Assembly (NCBI GenBank): GCA_015227615.1
Contig: JAALGZ010000042.1
Coordinates: 186,001-250,000, forward strand
From: Labyrinthula sp. Ha
Lineage: Eukaryota > Sar > Bigyra > Labyrinthulida > Labyrinthulaceae
Length of the DNA stretch: 64,000 nucleotides
Reading direction: 5' to 3'
In this document: positions 42,660 to 54,504 of the stretch, in pieces
Numbering within the stretch: position 1 is the first letter of the stretch
Layout: every line of letters starts with the position of its first letter
The notes under the pieces: model-generated
The model's database searches: none
What the model was told of the DNA's origin: nothing
Seen by the model: the letters and a program-made list of their open reading frames with translations, nothing else
Position numbers and translations under genes: made by a program

Positions 42660-45280
42660 GGTTGGGAAGTGTGTTAGGGAAATTGACGAAATATCGGCCA
42701 GGAATTATATCACGTTGCTATTGTTGTTGAAAAAATATCTTCCACCTCAGGTAAGGGTATGACGTGTAAACCGAGCAGTATATAGAAAGAAACGCTGTTA
42801 CTCGCAATAACGTAAGATTAGGAAGTAAACCTTCTCGTGATAAATTTTACATTTATTCATTTTCATTCAACTCAGAAAATGGTTTCTGTTATTTTTCTTT
42901 GCTCGTTATATTCGAATTATCTTTGAGATTGATAGAATACATGACAAAACCTGTCAAAATTGAACCTGACTTTTGAGAAGATCCTTTACCTTGTTAACTA
43001 CCTACTTTCCCAAAAGAAACCCATTTGAAGCAGGTGGAACTACTGATTAAGAGTTCCAGTCTTACTTTAATAACAAGTAAGAAACTTATATTGATTAAAC
43101 ATATCCAATAATAAAGGCTTTTAGTATTTCAAAATAAATAATTATGAATACCTTTATCACCGCGAAAATGATTAAAATTTTCACTTTGTACAGAAAAGGC
43201 CTCAACACAACTCTATGGACTTTCTAGGCATATAATTAGATAGAGACTTAACTAAATTGTATATATTACAAAATAATACACAAGTTTATAATGCAGAGAA
43301 GAAACTCACATCTTCTTAGCTAGGCCTAAAGCTATTTGCTTTATTAGCAGCTACGAGAAGATAGCTGAGCTTTAATAAAGTTTAGAACAGAGCTGCAAGG
43401 TCTTTTCCGTCGTAAATAGAATAAACTCCTTTGTGTTATGAACATGGACTCAATCAGTACTTTGGTTTTGCACATTTCTTTTCCCGTCAATATTTGGAGA
43501 AAAGAACTGGATCAACCAGACTAGATTTTTAGGAAAAGGAGTAGATGAAAGGAGGAAAACTTAAAGCGTTAATGAAGTTTTTCTTTTTATAAGTAAAAAT
43601 GCAGCGAATCAGGCATAGGTCAAACTCTTCTGAGTTTGACAAGAATCAGAATCCAAGTTCTCTTATTGATAATCAGAATCAAAATAATTATCAAATAACT
43701 ATCGATAATTTTTATTAAATCCAATGTCTAATTATAATACAGGCTACTTGTCACAACACATAACTCTTACTTCATCAAACCATACGTACAAAGTATAATA
43801 CTGAAAATAAACTTTCAGAATAAATTTGCCTTTAGCCCGAACATTTTTCTGAACTAATATTACTGATCTGATATGGTATGAGGGTGTAGTTTAGGAAATC
43901 CAAAGAAAAGACTGCTTGACATAAAATATCCTAAACTTTATTCAAATCGCACATGCTGTAGCAAGTGTGCAAATACAATTGAAGATTGATGCTCTCTTTG
44001 CACAATATAAACATTGCAGGTGAAAAGACGATGGTACTCAACATAAAAATCAAACATGAAGGATACTCCAAATGGCTTAAGGAAGCATCTGTAATATGTG
44101 CTGAGATGGCAATAATTAGAGCAGTTGTTATAAAATTTTTCAAACGGCTCTTTATTAATTTAGTCTTAAATGGGGCATCTGAAGAAAGGAAAACAGAGAT
44201 AATTGAACTATCCGCGGCACTATCCAGAAAACACCAATCCCCTGAAATATTTTCCTGGACAATGAGCACAAAAACATTATTGTAGGACATGGTTAAGCCA
44301 TTCTTCAACTTCATTTCATAGGGTCATAGTTTCCATATTCAAAACAGCTTGACATCTATAGCTAATACAACACCTTATACAATATGTTCTGGATAAGGAA
44401 ACTATGGGAACAAGTGACTAAAATTCAAATACAAAAAAGCTTCATTATGTGCAGTAATATCATAATGAAGAGTCTTTAAGAACAAAGCTTCTGGGAAGCT
44501 GAGAGCCTCAAGTTTACAGTTTTGAATCTCTGCAGAATTTTACTAGACGCTGCGATGTTGCTGCGCTTTCAATTTTAGTACAACGTTTTTACCAAAATTT
44601 CAGAAAATATATCCTACTGATACTAGCACACGCCTTCCTATTCTTGGTTGCTTTGTACTGTTGTGTCTGTACCATTGATCCATTTTCATCCCAGATTTTG
44701 TTATTAAGTGAGGTAGGTTTGGAGGTAGTGGCGTCACCAACATTGGGACTTAACATAAAGACACAGCACCATCATACACTCCCATGCTCTACAATATTAT
44801 ATTGAGGCAGAGTTTAAGTAGCTTATCACCGTTATGCCAGGTATATCTCTCTGAGTTCTACAGTTTTCTCTTATGAAACTTATATATAATCCTTTAGCAC
44901 TTTAACAAGAAAAATTAGTTTTCTTCTTCAGGTTTTAATTGCACAACTACCACCCATCTTATCTTTTGTTTTTAAGAATATTAAACGTTGCCACCTATAT
45001 TCAATCAGTATCTGTTCATTTTGGTCTAAACTTACTCTGCAGCATTGTCTAAGAACAACGAAAGGAGATGTATTATATTTGATAGGAAATAGTAGAGCGA
45101 AGAAAAAACCCTGACTAAATAGTTCTTTTAATAATTGATTTCTCCTGGTTTATGCAGATTTCTTTTCTCTATAGCTTAAAATTTTTGGTTATCCTTTTCA
45201 TTTAGGTAGTTAGTTTTTACCATAAACACGTAAGCTTCTTATAAATTTATTGTACTTTTGGACAAAATGATACACCCTTT
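42660..45280. other. Intergenic region, no supported gene
   Basis: Two overlapping open frames at 43931-44314 (-, 127 codons, two hydrophobic stretches) and 43986-44285 (+, 99 codons) were inspected. Neither has a recognisable domain, and at most one could be real. Confidence 0.35.
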
Positions 45281-45295
45281 TGCCACGTCATATAG
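45281..45295 (+). promoter_or_regulatory. TGCCACGTCATATAG promoter word, LNR gene 2
   Basis: Identical over 15 bases to 38394-38408 and placed 172 bp before the start codon. It is retained while surrounding promoter sequence has diverged. Confidence 0.5.
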
Positions 45296-45467
45296 ACTTT
45301 TTAATACCAAATAGTAAGAAAAAACAAATACATACTTTAATTTTGGTACAAACATGCTGTAAACACTTAAACTCCGAAAACCAGTAAAGAATACAATTAT
45401 TACACCCATACACATTTAAATTCACCACAATTTATTTTTTTAAATAAAACTAAACGTATCTAGCAAC

Positions 45468-46437
45468 ATGAAAGTCATTCTTCAGCTCTGTTTCTGCTTA
45501 TTTTGGATATCTTACACTAAGTCTCAAATCACAGACGAATGCTATGCAAATAGTAACTGCCAAGAAAGTTGGATTAACAATGGAATCTGTAATGAACCTT
45601 GTTTTTCTGAAGCTTGCAACTATGACGGCTGTATATCTTTCCTAATCTCAAACCTTTTTAGCCGATTGCGATCATGTACCTGACAATCTAGTAGAATGCT
45701 ATTCAACAACTGATTGCTTCTTAGATTGGGTTGCAGACGATTACTGCGATATAGTCTGTATGACTGAAATCTGTTTGTATGATGATGGAGATTGTGGTGT
45801 AGTTGATGAAGAAGCACTTGCCTGTGCAGCTACCGGGTGTTCTCCAGGTTGGCTAGGTGACGGAATTTGTCATTCTTGGTGTTTCAGTGAAGAGTGTAAT
45901 TTTGATAATGGAGATTGTGATGAAGTTCCAGATGTACTTGCTTGCACAGATCTTGGTTGTTTTAGTAATACGTAGTTTAATTGTTTTTATTAGGGTTTTA
46001 GATTAGGAAATGGTAATTGTGCAAGTGAGTGTAATAATGAACCTTGTGGATATGATATGGGAGATTGTGTTCCTGATTTATGCACACCAACTGGATGTAA
46101 TGTGAATTTTATTTCAGATCGGATTTGTGATGAAGAGTGTAATAGAGAAGAGTGTAACTTTGATGGAGGTGCTTGTGATTTAGATAATTCAACATCATGG
46201 GGAAACTTGACAGACGTAGATGGATGTGAAAGTACTGGTTGTGATTTAGATTTAATTGGAGATGGATTTTGTGATGGAATTTGTTTTAATGAAGTTTGTG
46301 AAAATGATGCTGGAGATTGTGAAGGGTTTCCATTTGAATGTTCAAATACTTTTTGTCCAATGGAATATCTTGGAGATGGAATTTGTGATTATTCTTGTGA
46401 TAACCAAGAATGTCAGTTTGATTTAGGAGACTGTTAG
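45468..46437 (+). CDS. Secreted protein of seven Lin-12/Notch repeats (LNR), copy 2
   Basis: Exons 45468-45630, 45662-45971 and 46002-46437 have the same lengths as copy 1 (163, 310 and 436 nt; 302 aa). The mini-introns are 31 and 30 nt. The signal peptide is MKVILQLCFCLFWISYTKS. Seven LNR modules follow, ending at the last Cys. Exons 1-2 differ from copy 1 at many positions, including amino-acid changes such as GDGYCDTVC versus ADDYCDIVC. Exon 3 differs at only three nucleotides, one of them altering a residue (Tyr to Phe). The function is unknown. Its stop faces the broken G-alpha-like gene 62 bp away. Confidence 0.85.
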
Positions 46438-46499
46438 AAAAAAATGTATCTATTAATAAATGAAAGGCATTTCAATTTAAGTAAAATTTTTCATGTGCA

Positions 46500-47170
46500 T
46501 TATGAACAAGTAGTTTTAAATATAGGTGGATAAAGCAATTCTTGGTGAATTATTTTCTCAAAGACATTTTTCGATGTCTTATTCCAATTATTTGTACTTA
46601 CAAAACAAAGTGTTGTTTCTATTTCATATTTTTTTAACTCAAACTCATCAAGAAATAAATTTTGAAACCAGCGTCTTGCTTTTGTACAAGTTAAGTTTTC
46701 ATCATCTTCTTCATCATAAAGAGGATGTTTATGTTTTTCATCAAAACAAGGAAGAGGAACTCCTTTAATAGCATATTTTTCATAAAACTCATCAAATTTG
46801 CTGAATATTAAAACACAATGTTTTCCTTTTGTGAGTAATGAGTACATTCGTTTAAAATATTGAATGGACTCTTCAAAATAACTTTCTCTTTCTTCATATC
46901 TTGATAAAGTATCATAATTGGACATTGACACTACAATAATAACTATATTACATACCTGTAGAAAAATATTGATTGATTTCCTGCGCAGTCTTTTCCCCGA
47001 ATGGTCAAGGATCCCCAAGTGATTCTAATTTATCATGTACTCAGTAGCAGTTATATGTGAGGTGGGTTCGAGGAGCTTTGATATTCTTGTTTCTTTATTT
47101 TTTATCTTTTGTACAGAAGCAGAATATAAAAATTCAATTACTCTTTTCAGTATGAGAGCATAATAAAAAT
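46500..47170 (-). pseudogene. Second G-protein alpha-like gene, 5'-truncated and interrupted
   Basis: The open part (46500-47033) corresponds to the C-terminal half of G-alpha. It shows LDHSGKRLRRK (switch II, normally DVGGQR), VIIVVSMSNYDTL, FSKFDEFYEKY (normally NKxD) and CFVSTNNW (TCAT region). It matches the gene at 5311-6549 in GVPLP, YD-EDD and KAR-WFQ-L. No ATG precedes the conserved part. The same frame continues upstream across a TAG at 47034-47036 with G-alpha-like residues (PTSHITATEY, the switch I region) to about 47170, where a mini-intron acceptor may lie. No P-loop was found. It is probably a decaying paralogue, or a gene with an unresolved exon structure. Like the first copy it lacks the catalytic Gln (Lys here). 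Confidence 0.55.
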
Positions 47171-47372
47171 TCCCTTAATATAAGCAAAAGATAAACATTA
47201 CGTGTTGCATAGTTTTTCTTTAGTTGTTGTATTCATTGTGAGTAGTTCAACAATAAAAAGTGCAGAATCAAACCTGAGTTTGTTGTTGGAATTATTTAAG
47301 ACAACCGTAAATGGAGTCATGTGATATATTTGACTAAATTTTTTATGAAAAAATTCCACCAAAACTAATAAG

Positions 47373-47681
47373 TTAAAAATAGTAAATTTTACTGAGTTCT
47401 ATTTGTGAGAAGAAGGTTTTATTCTCTATCAGCCATTGCAGGATCTTGAATATTGCTGCATGTAGTATAATACCATTGAGGGTAGATTTAGGAATAGGAA
47501 ATGAAGTACCTTTACTTTTACGGTTATATGATTTTACATATTTCATTTCATGGAAGGAATATTTTTGTTTTAAGTTTAAGAAGATTGCAGTTTTGCCACT
47601 TGACTCAGCTAAGAATAACACAAGAACGAAAAAAAAACTTCCTAACAGTACAAACTGGTCTTTAGGAGCTTTATATTCCAT
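47373..47681 (-). CDS. Small hypothetical membrane protein, 102 aa
   Basis: Starts at an ATG. One N-terminal hydrophobic segment (FVLLGSFFFVLVLFLAES) is followed by a Lys/Tyr-rich region and a second weakly hydrophobic stretch. No family is recognised and the opposite strand is also open (86 codons), so it may be chance. Confidence 0.25.
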   Translation of the reverse strand: MEYKAPKDQFVLLGSFFFVLVLFLAESSGKTAIFLNLKQKYSFHEMKYVKSYNRKSKGTSFPIPKSTLNGIILHAAIFKILQWLIENKTFFSQIELSKIYYF

Positions 47682-47914
47682 ATTATTACTAAAAATAATA
47701 AGTTAAATTCCGCTATTTATTTCTTCTGGTTCTATTTCTGGTGTTTGAACTTAATACTGTACCATATTTTGCCCTTATTCTTCAGACCTTCAACCAGTAA
47801 TGCACCACTGGTTTTTTTCCTAATGTTTCGCTTCAGATATTCTTGATCCGACTCAATATTGGCTCAAAAAAAAAAGAAAGAAAAGATAGAAAAGGAAAAT
47901 AGAAAAACTGTTAA

Positions 47915-48445
47915 ATGGATAAGATATCCGATTCTAACAAATTAAATTTTGATCAACTAACTCCAGATCAAATAAAGCAGCAAGAAGAAGCATTTAAAAC
48001 TTTCAAACAAGAACAGTCTGATTCCCTTTTAGCTCAAAGTCTCCTACTTAATCAAAATGGAACTAGTGTACAAACAACAGTTAACGAAAATCTTTCTGCC
48101 TGTTGGGAAATTAAAATTCCAGAAAAAATAACACCTGAAAGAATATTTCAGGTAAATATAAATGAGAAAATACACTTCATTCAAATCCCTCCTGGTGTAA
48201 AACCTTACCAAAAACTCTTCTTCTCTTTTCAAAATGAGAACCATGAAACTAAAGAAGATGAAATAGAAATAGACGAAGAAAAGATGAAATTTCTTGATGA
48301 ACTTCCCGAAGATTTACGAGAAGAAACTTTAAACTCAGACTCAAAATTGCGCAAAATGTACAAAAAAGCAAAAAGAAATCAACCAAAACCTGTTGAAGAA
48401 GATCTCTTTGAAGGATTTGACGATCCACTACTTGATTTTTCATAA
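47915..48445 (+). CDS. Acidic protein with PPGVxPxQ and UBM-like motifs, 176 aa
   Basis: Family not recognised. Three parts are visible: a Gln/Glu-rich helical N-terminus; a short beta segment ending FIQIPPGVKPYQKLFFSF, like the VxxPPGVxPGQ motif that recurs in several protist and plant proteins; and an acidic C-terminal part with FLDELPEDLREETLNS. The last piece resembles the LPxDxRxEVL core of ubiquitin-binding UBM motifs, so ubiquitin binding is a testable guess. Probably soluble. Its stop is one base from the stop of the convergent papain-family gene, giving a tail-to-tail pair with practically no spacer. Confidence 0.65.
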   Translation: MDKISDSNKLNFDQLTPDQIKQQEEAFKTFKQEQSDSLLAQSLLLNQNGTSVQTTVNENLSACWEIKIPEKITPERIFQVNINEKIHFIQIPPGVKPYQKLFFSFQNENHETKEDEIEIDEEKMKFLDELPEDLREETLNSDSKLRKMYKKAKRNQPKPVEEDLFEGFDDPLLDFS

Positions 48446-48446
48446 C

Positions 48447-49712
48447 TTATACTATTTTAGCAATACTTGGCTTCAAATTAATCCCACACATTCCTGAATT
48501 TCTTTTTATTCTAAAATATCCATCTTCTCCCCATTTTTCCCCCCAACTATTTTTCACTTTCCAAAACTCTGTTTTCTTCACATGATTAAATATCTCAACT
48601 TCACTTTCTCCTGAACCAACTAAGAGAACAGCATGATTTAAACCATCTGAACAGAATGGAACATTAATTATCCCTTTCCAATAAAACTGTAGAAATAAAG
48701 CATTCAAAGCGACAGATACTGGTCCTCGTTTAACTAGGACATCCTCTAACTCAATTTCATCATCACTTAATTCTTCAAAACTTTTCACTTTAACTACAAT
48801 CTCCTCTTCATCCACCTTGGAGCAAAATCCTCCTTTCTTTTGTCCTAGAGTTGAAGATACGTTGCAGTAAAGATCAGAGTGATCTCCACATCCTTGTTTA
48901 GAATAATCTTTTGGCATACAAGGAAAACATTCAGGTTCTTCATACTGATTTAAACTTCCAGAACAATAAGGAAAAGATTTTTCTGCATAGGCGCCTCCAT
49001 ATTTTTCAAGATACTCGAACCCCAAGTACGGCCATCCTCCAAATTCAGAGCAATCAGCTTCAAAACTAGAGTCGTTGAAATCATTGGAACATTCAACCAG
49101 ATGCTCTACAGAAAGATCTACCAGTTTATTTTCTTTGATTGCGAGTTGTGATTCTAACACAGCCATGGCTGAAAATGCCCAGCAAGTTCCTAAATTACCT
49201 TGATTCTTTACTGATGTGACTTTTCCGTTTCGCTGCCAATCAACATTGTAGGAAACATTAGATCTAGGGAAGTTGTATTTATTCTTGTTCAGTGGTGAGT
49301 TTGGAGTTGTTGAAAAGAGTGAGTTTGGAAGCTTGGGAGTACTGTGTGAATTTGTTTTCATAAGAAGTTTCTCGGAAAATTCTTTTTGGGTTAGGTCGGC
49401 GAAAGGGGATTTCGATAATGAGTATGTTGCTGTTGGGTCTATAGAATTAAGATTCGTAACGATCAATGAATTTTTTTGGAATATCCTCGCGCGTTGTATG
49501 AGTTCTGGGAGAGTGTATTTCTTGTCGAATGTCTTGACGAATGCACAAAAGGAGGTAAGTTTTGCGGGTGAGTTATTAAATATGTTAGAAAGTTGTTTGA
49601 ACGAAGAAGCTGTTGATGGTCTACAAATTTCATAATGGGTAAGGTATGTTTTAGCTGTTGTTACGCTGAAGAGATAAAAGAGGAAAGAAATAATAAGGCT
49701 ACGTGTCTTCAT
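48447..49712 (-). CDS. Papain-family (C1A) cysteine protease, cathepsin L/F-like preproenzyme
   Basis: Secreted or lysosomal endopeptidase of 421 residues. Signal peptide MKTRSLIISFLFYLFSVTTA; then an I29-like inhibitory propeptide (FCAFVKTFDKKY ... FADLTQKEF); then the mature domain starting near residue 155 (VDWQRNGKVTSVKNQG). Oxyanion Gln and catalytic Cys lie in NQGNLGTCWAFS, catalytic His in NHAVLLVG, and Asn in VKNSWGEKWGEDGYFRI. A Cys-rich insertion (ECFPCMPKDYSKQGCGDH) lies between the active-site Cys and His, as in several protist cathepsins. Single exon. All catalytic residues are present, so it should be active after propeptide removal. Confidence 0.93.
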   Translation of the reverse strand: MKTRSLIISFLFYLFSVTTAKTYLTHYEICRPSTASSFKQLSNIFNNSPAKLTSFCAFVKTFDKKYTLPELIQRARIFQKNSLIVTNLNSIDPTATYSLSKSPFADLTQKEFSEKLLMKTNSHSTPKLPNSLFSTTPNSPLNKNKYNFPRSNVSYNVDWQRNGKVTSVKNQGNLGTCWAFSAMAVLESQLAIKENKLVDLSVEHLVECSNDFNDSSFEADCSEFGGWPYLGFEYLEKYGGAYAEKSFPYCSGSLNQYEEPECFPCMPKDYSKQGCGDHSDLYCNVSSTLGQKKGGFCSKVDEEEIVVKVKSFEELSDDEIELEDVLVKRGPVSVALNALFLQFYWKGIINVPFCSDGLNHAVLLVGSGESEVEIFNHVKKTEFWKVKNSWGEKWGEDGYFRIKRNSGMCGINLKPSIAKIV

Positions 49713-52700
49713 TATTAACTTCTATCCTATACAGTTTCTCTAGTAATGCCATATTTGAAAGTGAACATTTAGTACCCAGCAAACTGTAGTCGAACTTCTT
49801 ATAGAACTGTGTCTAAGGGACATCTAACCCTCTTTGGTAGTCAGTTTTTCTGAATAATAAAGCACAAGGATTACAAATATAAGTAAACACAATGAATATT
49901 TCTTTTCATTAAGTTTTCCTTACGTTTTGACTATTGTTTACAACTTTTGTTTTTGAACTAGTTTCTCGTGTAAAGAAACTATTTAAATAAATGGTACACG
50001 AAGAGTAGGAAAACTCGAAGTTAAAGTAAATATTCAAAAAATTTGGTAATTTTTCTCTGCAGAATACCAAGTCTCACCAGCAGGTGTTTCCAGGTTCAAC
50101 TCATTGGTTAGAACAACCATGACATATAGCCTACAGAACAAAATCAAGTTTTCACATTAGGGTTGATCCCAGTCTCAAGAAAAAAAAAGAGATATGTTAA
50201 GAGACCGGTAATATAACATATATAGTTAAGTTTTTTTTAACTAGTTTGATTTTTCAAAGGATAAGACCACGAGGATTCTTGTTTAAAATATCTTGACACA
50301 CATCACTCTGTCCCCCTGATAGCGCTCTCCAAAAGCTCCTAGCAAATATCCCCGGCTATTTTGTTAAAAAAATATATAATTTAAACTTTTATTTTCTACC
50401 TTTCTTGCTTTTTTTTGATCGGAAAAATATCACTTGTGTAGCTTGTGTTAAAACACTTCGCAGCTACCAAATATTTCAGAGACAGATTACAAATTTGAGA
50501 AAATGAATAAAGAATATCGTTAGTATTGTATTAACAAAATTTAACGTGAAACCTAAGTTTTTTTCAATAATTCTTGTCATTCTTGAAGCAAGCTTTTCTT
50601 TTATTTTGGGTCACTACACTAATATCAACGATGCTACGTATAACTTGTCTTGAAACCATAGAACCTGCAAACCTTGAAATACCCTCCTTCTTTGAAAGAA
50701 CACCTTCTTACATGTTAAGAACTCATAGATATCACAATTAATACGAAAACAACTCCTTGAACACAATAAATTCATAGCTACGATACCTTATGAAAAAATC
50801 AAAACCCACAAAAAGATATAACTCTAAATCGTCAACAGAATATTTAGTGCCTTAGGGCTTAGAATTACAATTTTTCTTAGATCCTTAGCAATTGTCAGGG
50901 GTATTTTTTGGTAAGAAATAAACATTGTCAATAATTTTCATAGAATTCAGTATATTCATAACATACAATATAGAGCCCCAAGTGTAAGAGTACTCTCCAG
51001 CTTTTAAAGAACGAAAAAAATCTGTACATACCTTCTCTAATAATATATTTATTATTCAAAAAGTGTTCTCTGGTGAGCTCTACTTAAATAAACTTCAAGG
51101 AGCATTTGGCCAGTGTTATTTCCTTTGATTGAAAAGTGCAAAAAAGAGCACCGTTTCAATTCGTGGGATATTCCCCAAAAATGTTAATATTAAATTTGTG
51201 CAAGACTTACATAATGTTGAATGGAATATTCATTCGTTGGGAAATTAAATTACAACCGATCGAGGCCTGTGTTTCAGCAAACGATAGAAAACTAAATCTT
51301 CAATGTTTGCTAGGGCGTGGTTACTTGACTAAATAGACTAGTTAAATATGGCACCAATTATTTGTTCCATTTCGATCCTCAGTAGAGAGTATTCTTCCCT
51401 ACTGCTAGAAATAAGTATTCGCGTCAAGATATTTGCTCTTAAAGTTGCTCAAATTCTGTTAACATATTCTGGGTGTTGTTTCCCTTAATTTCGTATTACT
51501 AGAAGCACCTGGGGGCAAATATAATTCATTTATGATGGATCTGGTGTTATTAAGAGGGTTGCTGATGTGCCAAAACTTGGTATAAGATCTTTTCACATTT
51601 TTGGTGCAAGTTGCGAGATAAAAGTCTCTCATACTAAAATAAATCATTCATTCTATGTCATGGATATGATGAGTGTTATTTGAATTCAATCTAATACATC
51701 GACTCCGTAGCAGGTAATTAAATTCTATGACGCAAATTCAATTCTGTAGAGTTTCTTCTGTATTATTTTATAAATCGATGACCAGATAACTTAACTAGCA
51801 GGGAACAATCAGTTATTTTGAAAGGTTAGATGTATATCCCAGGAGATGATATTCTTGAGTAAACATTGACGAAAATATAAAATACAAGAACAATGGAAGT
51901 AAATAGCGGTAGAGCGAAGTGAAGAAAAATAAATTACTAACCTAATGATGGGAAATATTCTTAAGTTCTTATTAACATACGGATTGATGACCATCTAAAA
52001 GACTTGTTAGTATTTCTACTCTAACTCCAACAAAGATACTTTTAGCCTTTAAAGTGAAGCCCGGCCTCTGAAATCAGAATAAGGTAAGAAATTTAAGTAG
52101 AACAAATTAATATACTGTCCAGACAGATGATTGAGTAGTAGCTATTGAATCCATAGTATCTTGTTTTAAATTAACCCGAAGAATAATAGTTGAAACGAAT
52201 ACATAGCGCGGTAAGATGAAAATTTGCTTCCAGAAGTTCCTCTGCAGAATCGTTGAAACGCAATATTTAATAGCTGATTAACTATTATCAAATCACATCA
52301 ATATTTGTTTTTTGTTATGAATAATAGATCACAAGTGTCTGTTGAGTTAGTCCGGGGAGGGGCTAGACCCAATATGTGCTGCACAAATATAACATATCAA
52401 CGTCTATGGAACCCATGATGGAAATACAACTAGGAACGCCCTGTAAGAACTGTGTAAACAGCAACGTAACATCGAAGCTTACTTGAAGCTGACGTGCCGT
52501 GCGGCTAATAAAAGTCACATATTGTTTTTGCTTCATTTATCAAGCACACAGGCAACGTAATTATTTTTAGGCCATTTAGTTCAGTAACAACACTTAAGAG
52601 AAAGAGAACAGTTTCACTTGCTGGCAGAAGTCTACGACGAAAAAAGACTTAAACAATTGAAAACAATGAACTAAGTACTCCGAAGCCCCTAGCTATATTT

Positions 52701-54504
52701 TTTTTTTTATTGCTTTGCTGTTTGTAGAGACAGTGACTGGTTGGGAGAATTGCTTTGAGATGTTGCAATTAAGTGGTATTCGGCTATTTTCATGTGCAAA
52801 TTCGAAAAAGGTAAAAACGAGATATGCAACAAAGAAACATACATTAGTCTTAAAACAACCATAGAATTCAGAGTATTTTTGAATTACATCTTAATGAACC
52901 TTTGTTTTTGAGCAAATCCATTTCTTGCAGTCTTTTTTAGTCTCACTTTTAGAATTAAAGGATTTCCCCATGATGGTTGGCTAATAATTAATACTCTATG
53001 TACCAAAATTGCTTGTTGTACGTGCAAGCACTTGAGAAAATCTTACAGATAATTCGTATATTCGTTGTCTGATGCAACCTTGGTACCAACATCCTTAGTT
53101 TTGACGCAAATATTTCGGTAAATCAGTTTTGTTGAAGAGTTCCTAAGGTTCATTCATCAAAGTTTTAACTTAGAAATACATAAAACGTACGACATAATCT
53201 CAAGGTTTGTAATAAAATGTGTTATGGGTAATTCAAGAAAAATATTTATAATTAGGATGAGCGTGTAGATACTATATTAGTTGGAGCCAAGCTGTTGTCC
53301 CAACATCTCATTTTTCGATGCCGTTACTTCTTTTCTACTCAATCTCCTAAAAGTTATCCATGCCGGTAAATACACACCTGCAAAGGATTCCAAACCAATA
53401 ATATAGTGAAGCAAGGTTGTATACAAGATAGATTCTGGTACTGCAAGGACACAGTGCAGCCGTCAAGCTTTTACGCATTCCCTCTCTGTGACACGCAGGT
53501 TCGCACATGAGAACTTTTTATGTTTTTCATAAATTGAGGAGTCTTGATTTTACTTTATAACTGCAAACTTGACCAAGGCTTGAGCTTATGCGAATACAAG
53601 GATGTGTATGGAGTATTACTCTTCAAACATACGCTTAGGTATAGCTCCTAGTATCTACTCCCTACGTTGAGCTACTGGGATAGAATCTACCTCGAACCGT
53701 GCTGAAGAGCATGAAGTATCATTGTGGAAATGCCCAAAATCTTACGTACTGCTGAGATTGTCTTTGGTTTTTTGAAAATTGAAGTTTGATTTACCTTTGT
53801 CAGTCAAATGGTTCCTCAACGCTCGCTTTATGTTATTCTTATTAGTATTATGAAAGATCACATTCACTTTGTTCAAAACGAAGGTAATAATACTGGTTTC
53901 CATCTAAGTGTTGAAGATTCCATTGCTTCCGAATTTTTTCAGATTATCTACAACTTGCCAGATATGTACCCTTTCCTTCTCTTTGAGAAATTAATTGCTC
54001 CTTAAAATTACTTCAGCTCAGAGAACATAGGGCTTTTCAAAATTTTGTTTTAAACAAAAACAATAGTTTTTTCATAAATATTTGGGATACGAGCCCAAGT
54101 TTTTGGTTTCTAAGATATTTCCGGGAATGTTTCATACCTGAAATATATGGGTTTGTGCTGTGAATACCTGGATATCCTTTCCTAAATATATAGGAGAATG
54201 AGTTAAACCAAAGCGACCCAAACAAGCGACTGGGCACCTAAGATAAACTTATGTATGACTATAGGAGAAGAAACTTTGTTTTATATATTTTTCTTATCTT
54301 CTCCCTAATTCAATAGGTGTGCAGACAGAGTCACTGCTGCGGAAAAGTCCAGCTTGATCTTTGGCCTATAAAACTAGTACAACGGTGCATTACCCGACAG
54401 ATACTACCTAGAAACGAGCAAGAAGAAAGACATGATACGACTTACACATAAAACACCTCCTAATATCCAGCTGGGGAGTTATATCATAAAATAAAAGGAA
54501 AAGC
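49713..54504. other. 4.8-kb region without a supported gene
   Basis: AT-rich. A 65-codon frame from an ATG at 53808 to 54005 (DHIHFVQNEGNNTGFHLSVE and a Leu/Phe-rich end) has mildly coding-like composition, but no family is recognised and it is not called as a gene. No RNA gene or ordered repeat was found. Confidence 0.4.

Noticed and set aside
43931-44314. Two overlapping frames on opposite strands as genes
   Set aside because: Neither has a domain, homologous neighbour copy or convincing start; kept only as a note in the intergenic entry.
46926-46955. A possible 25-nt intron (GTATGT...TTGTAG) inside the second G-alpha-like locus
   Set aside because: Removing it breaks the frame, and the unspliced residues match the G-alpha strand ending in SNYD.
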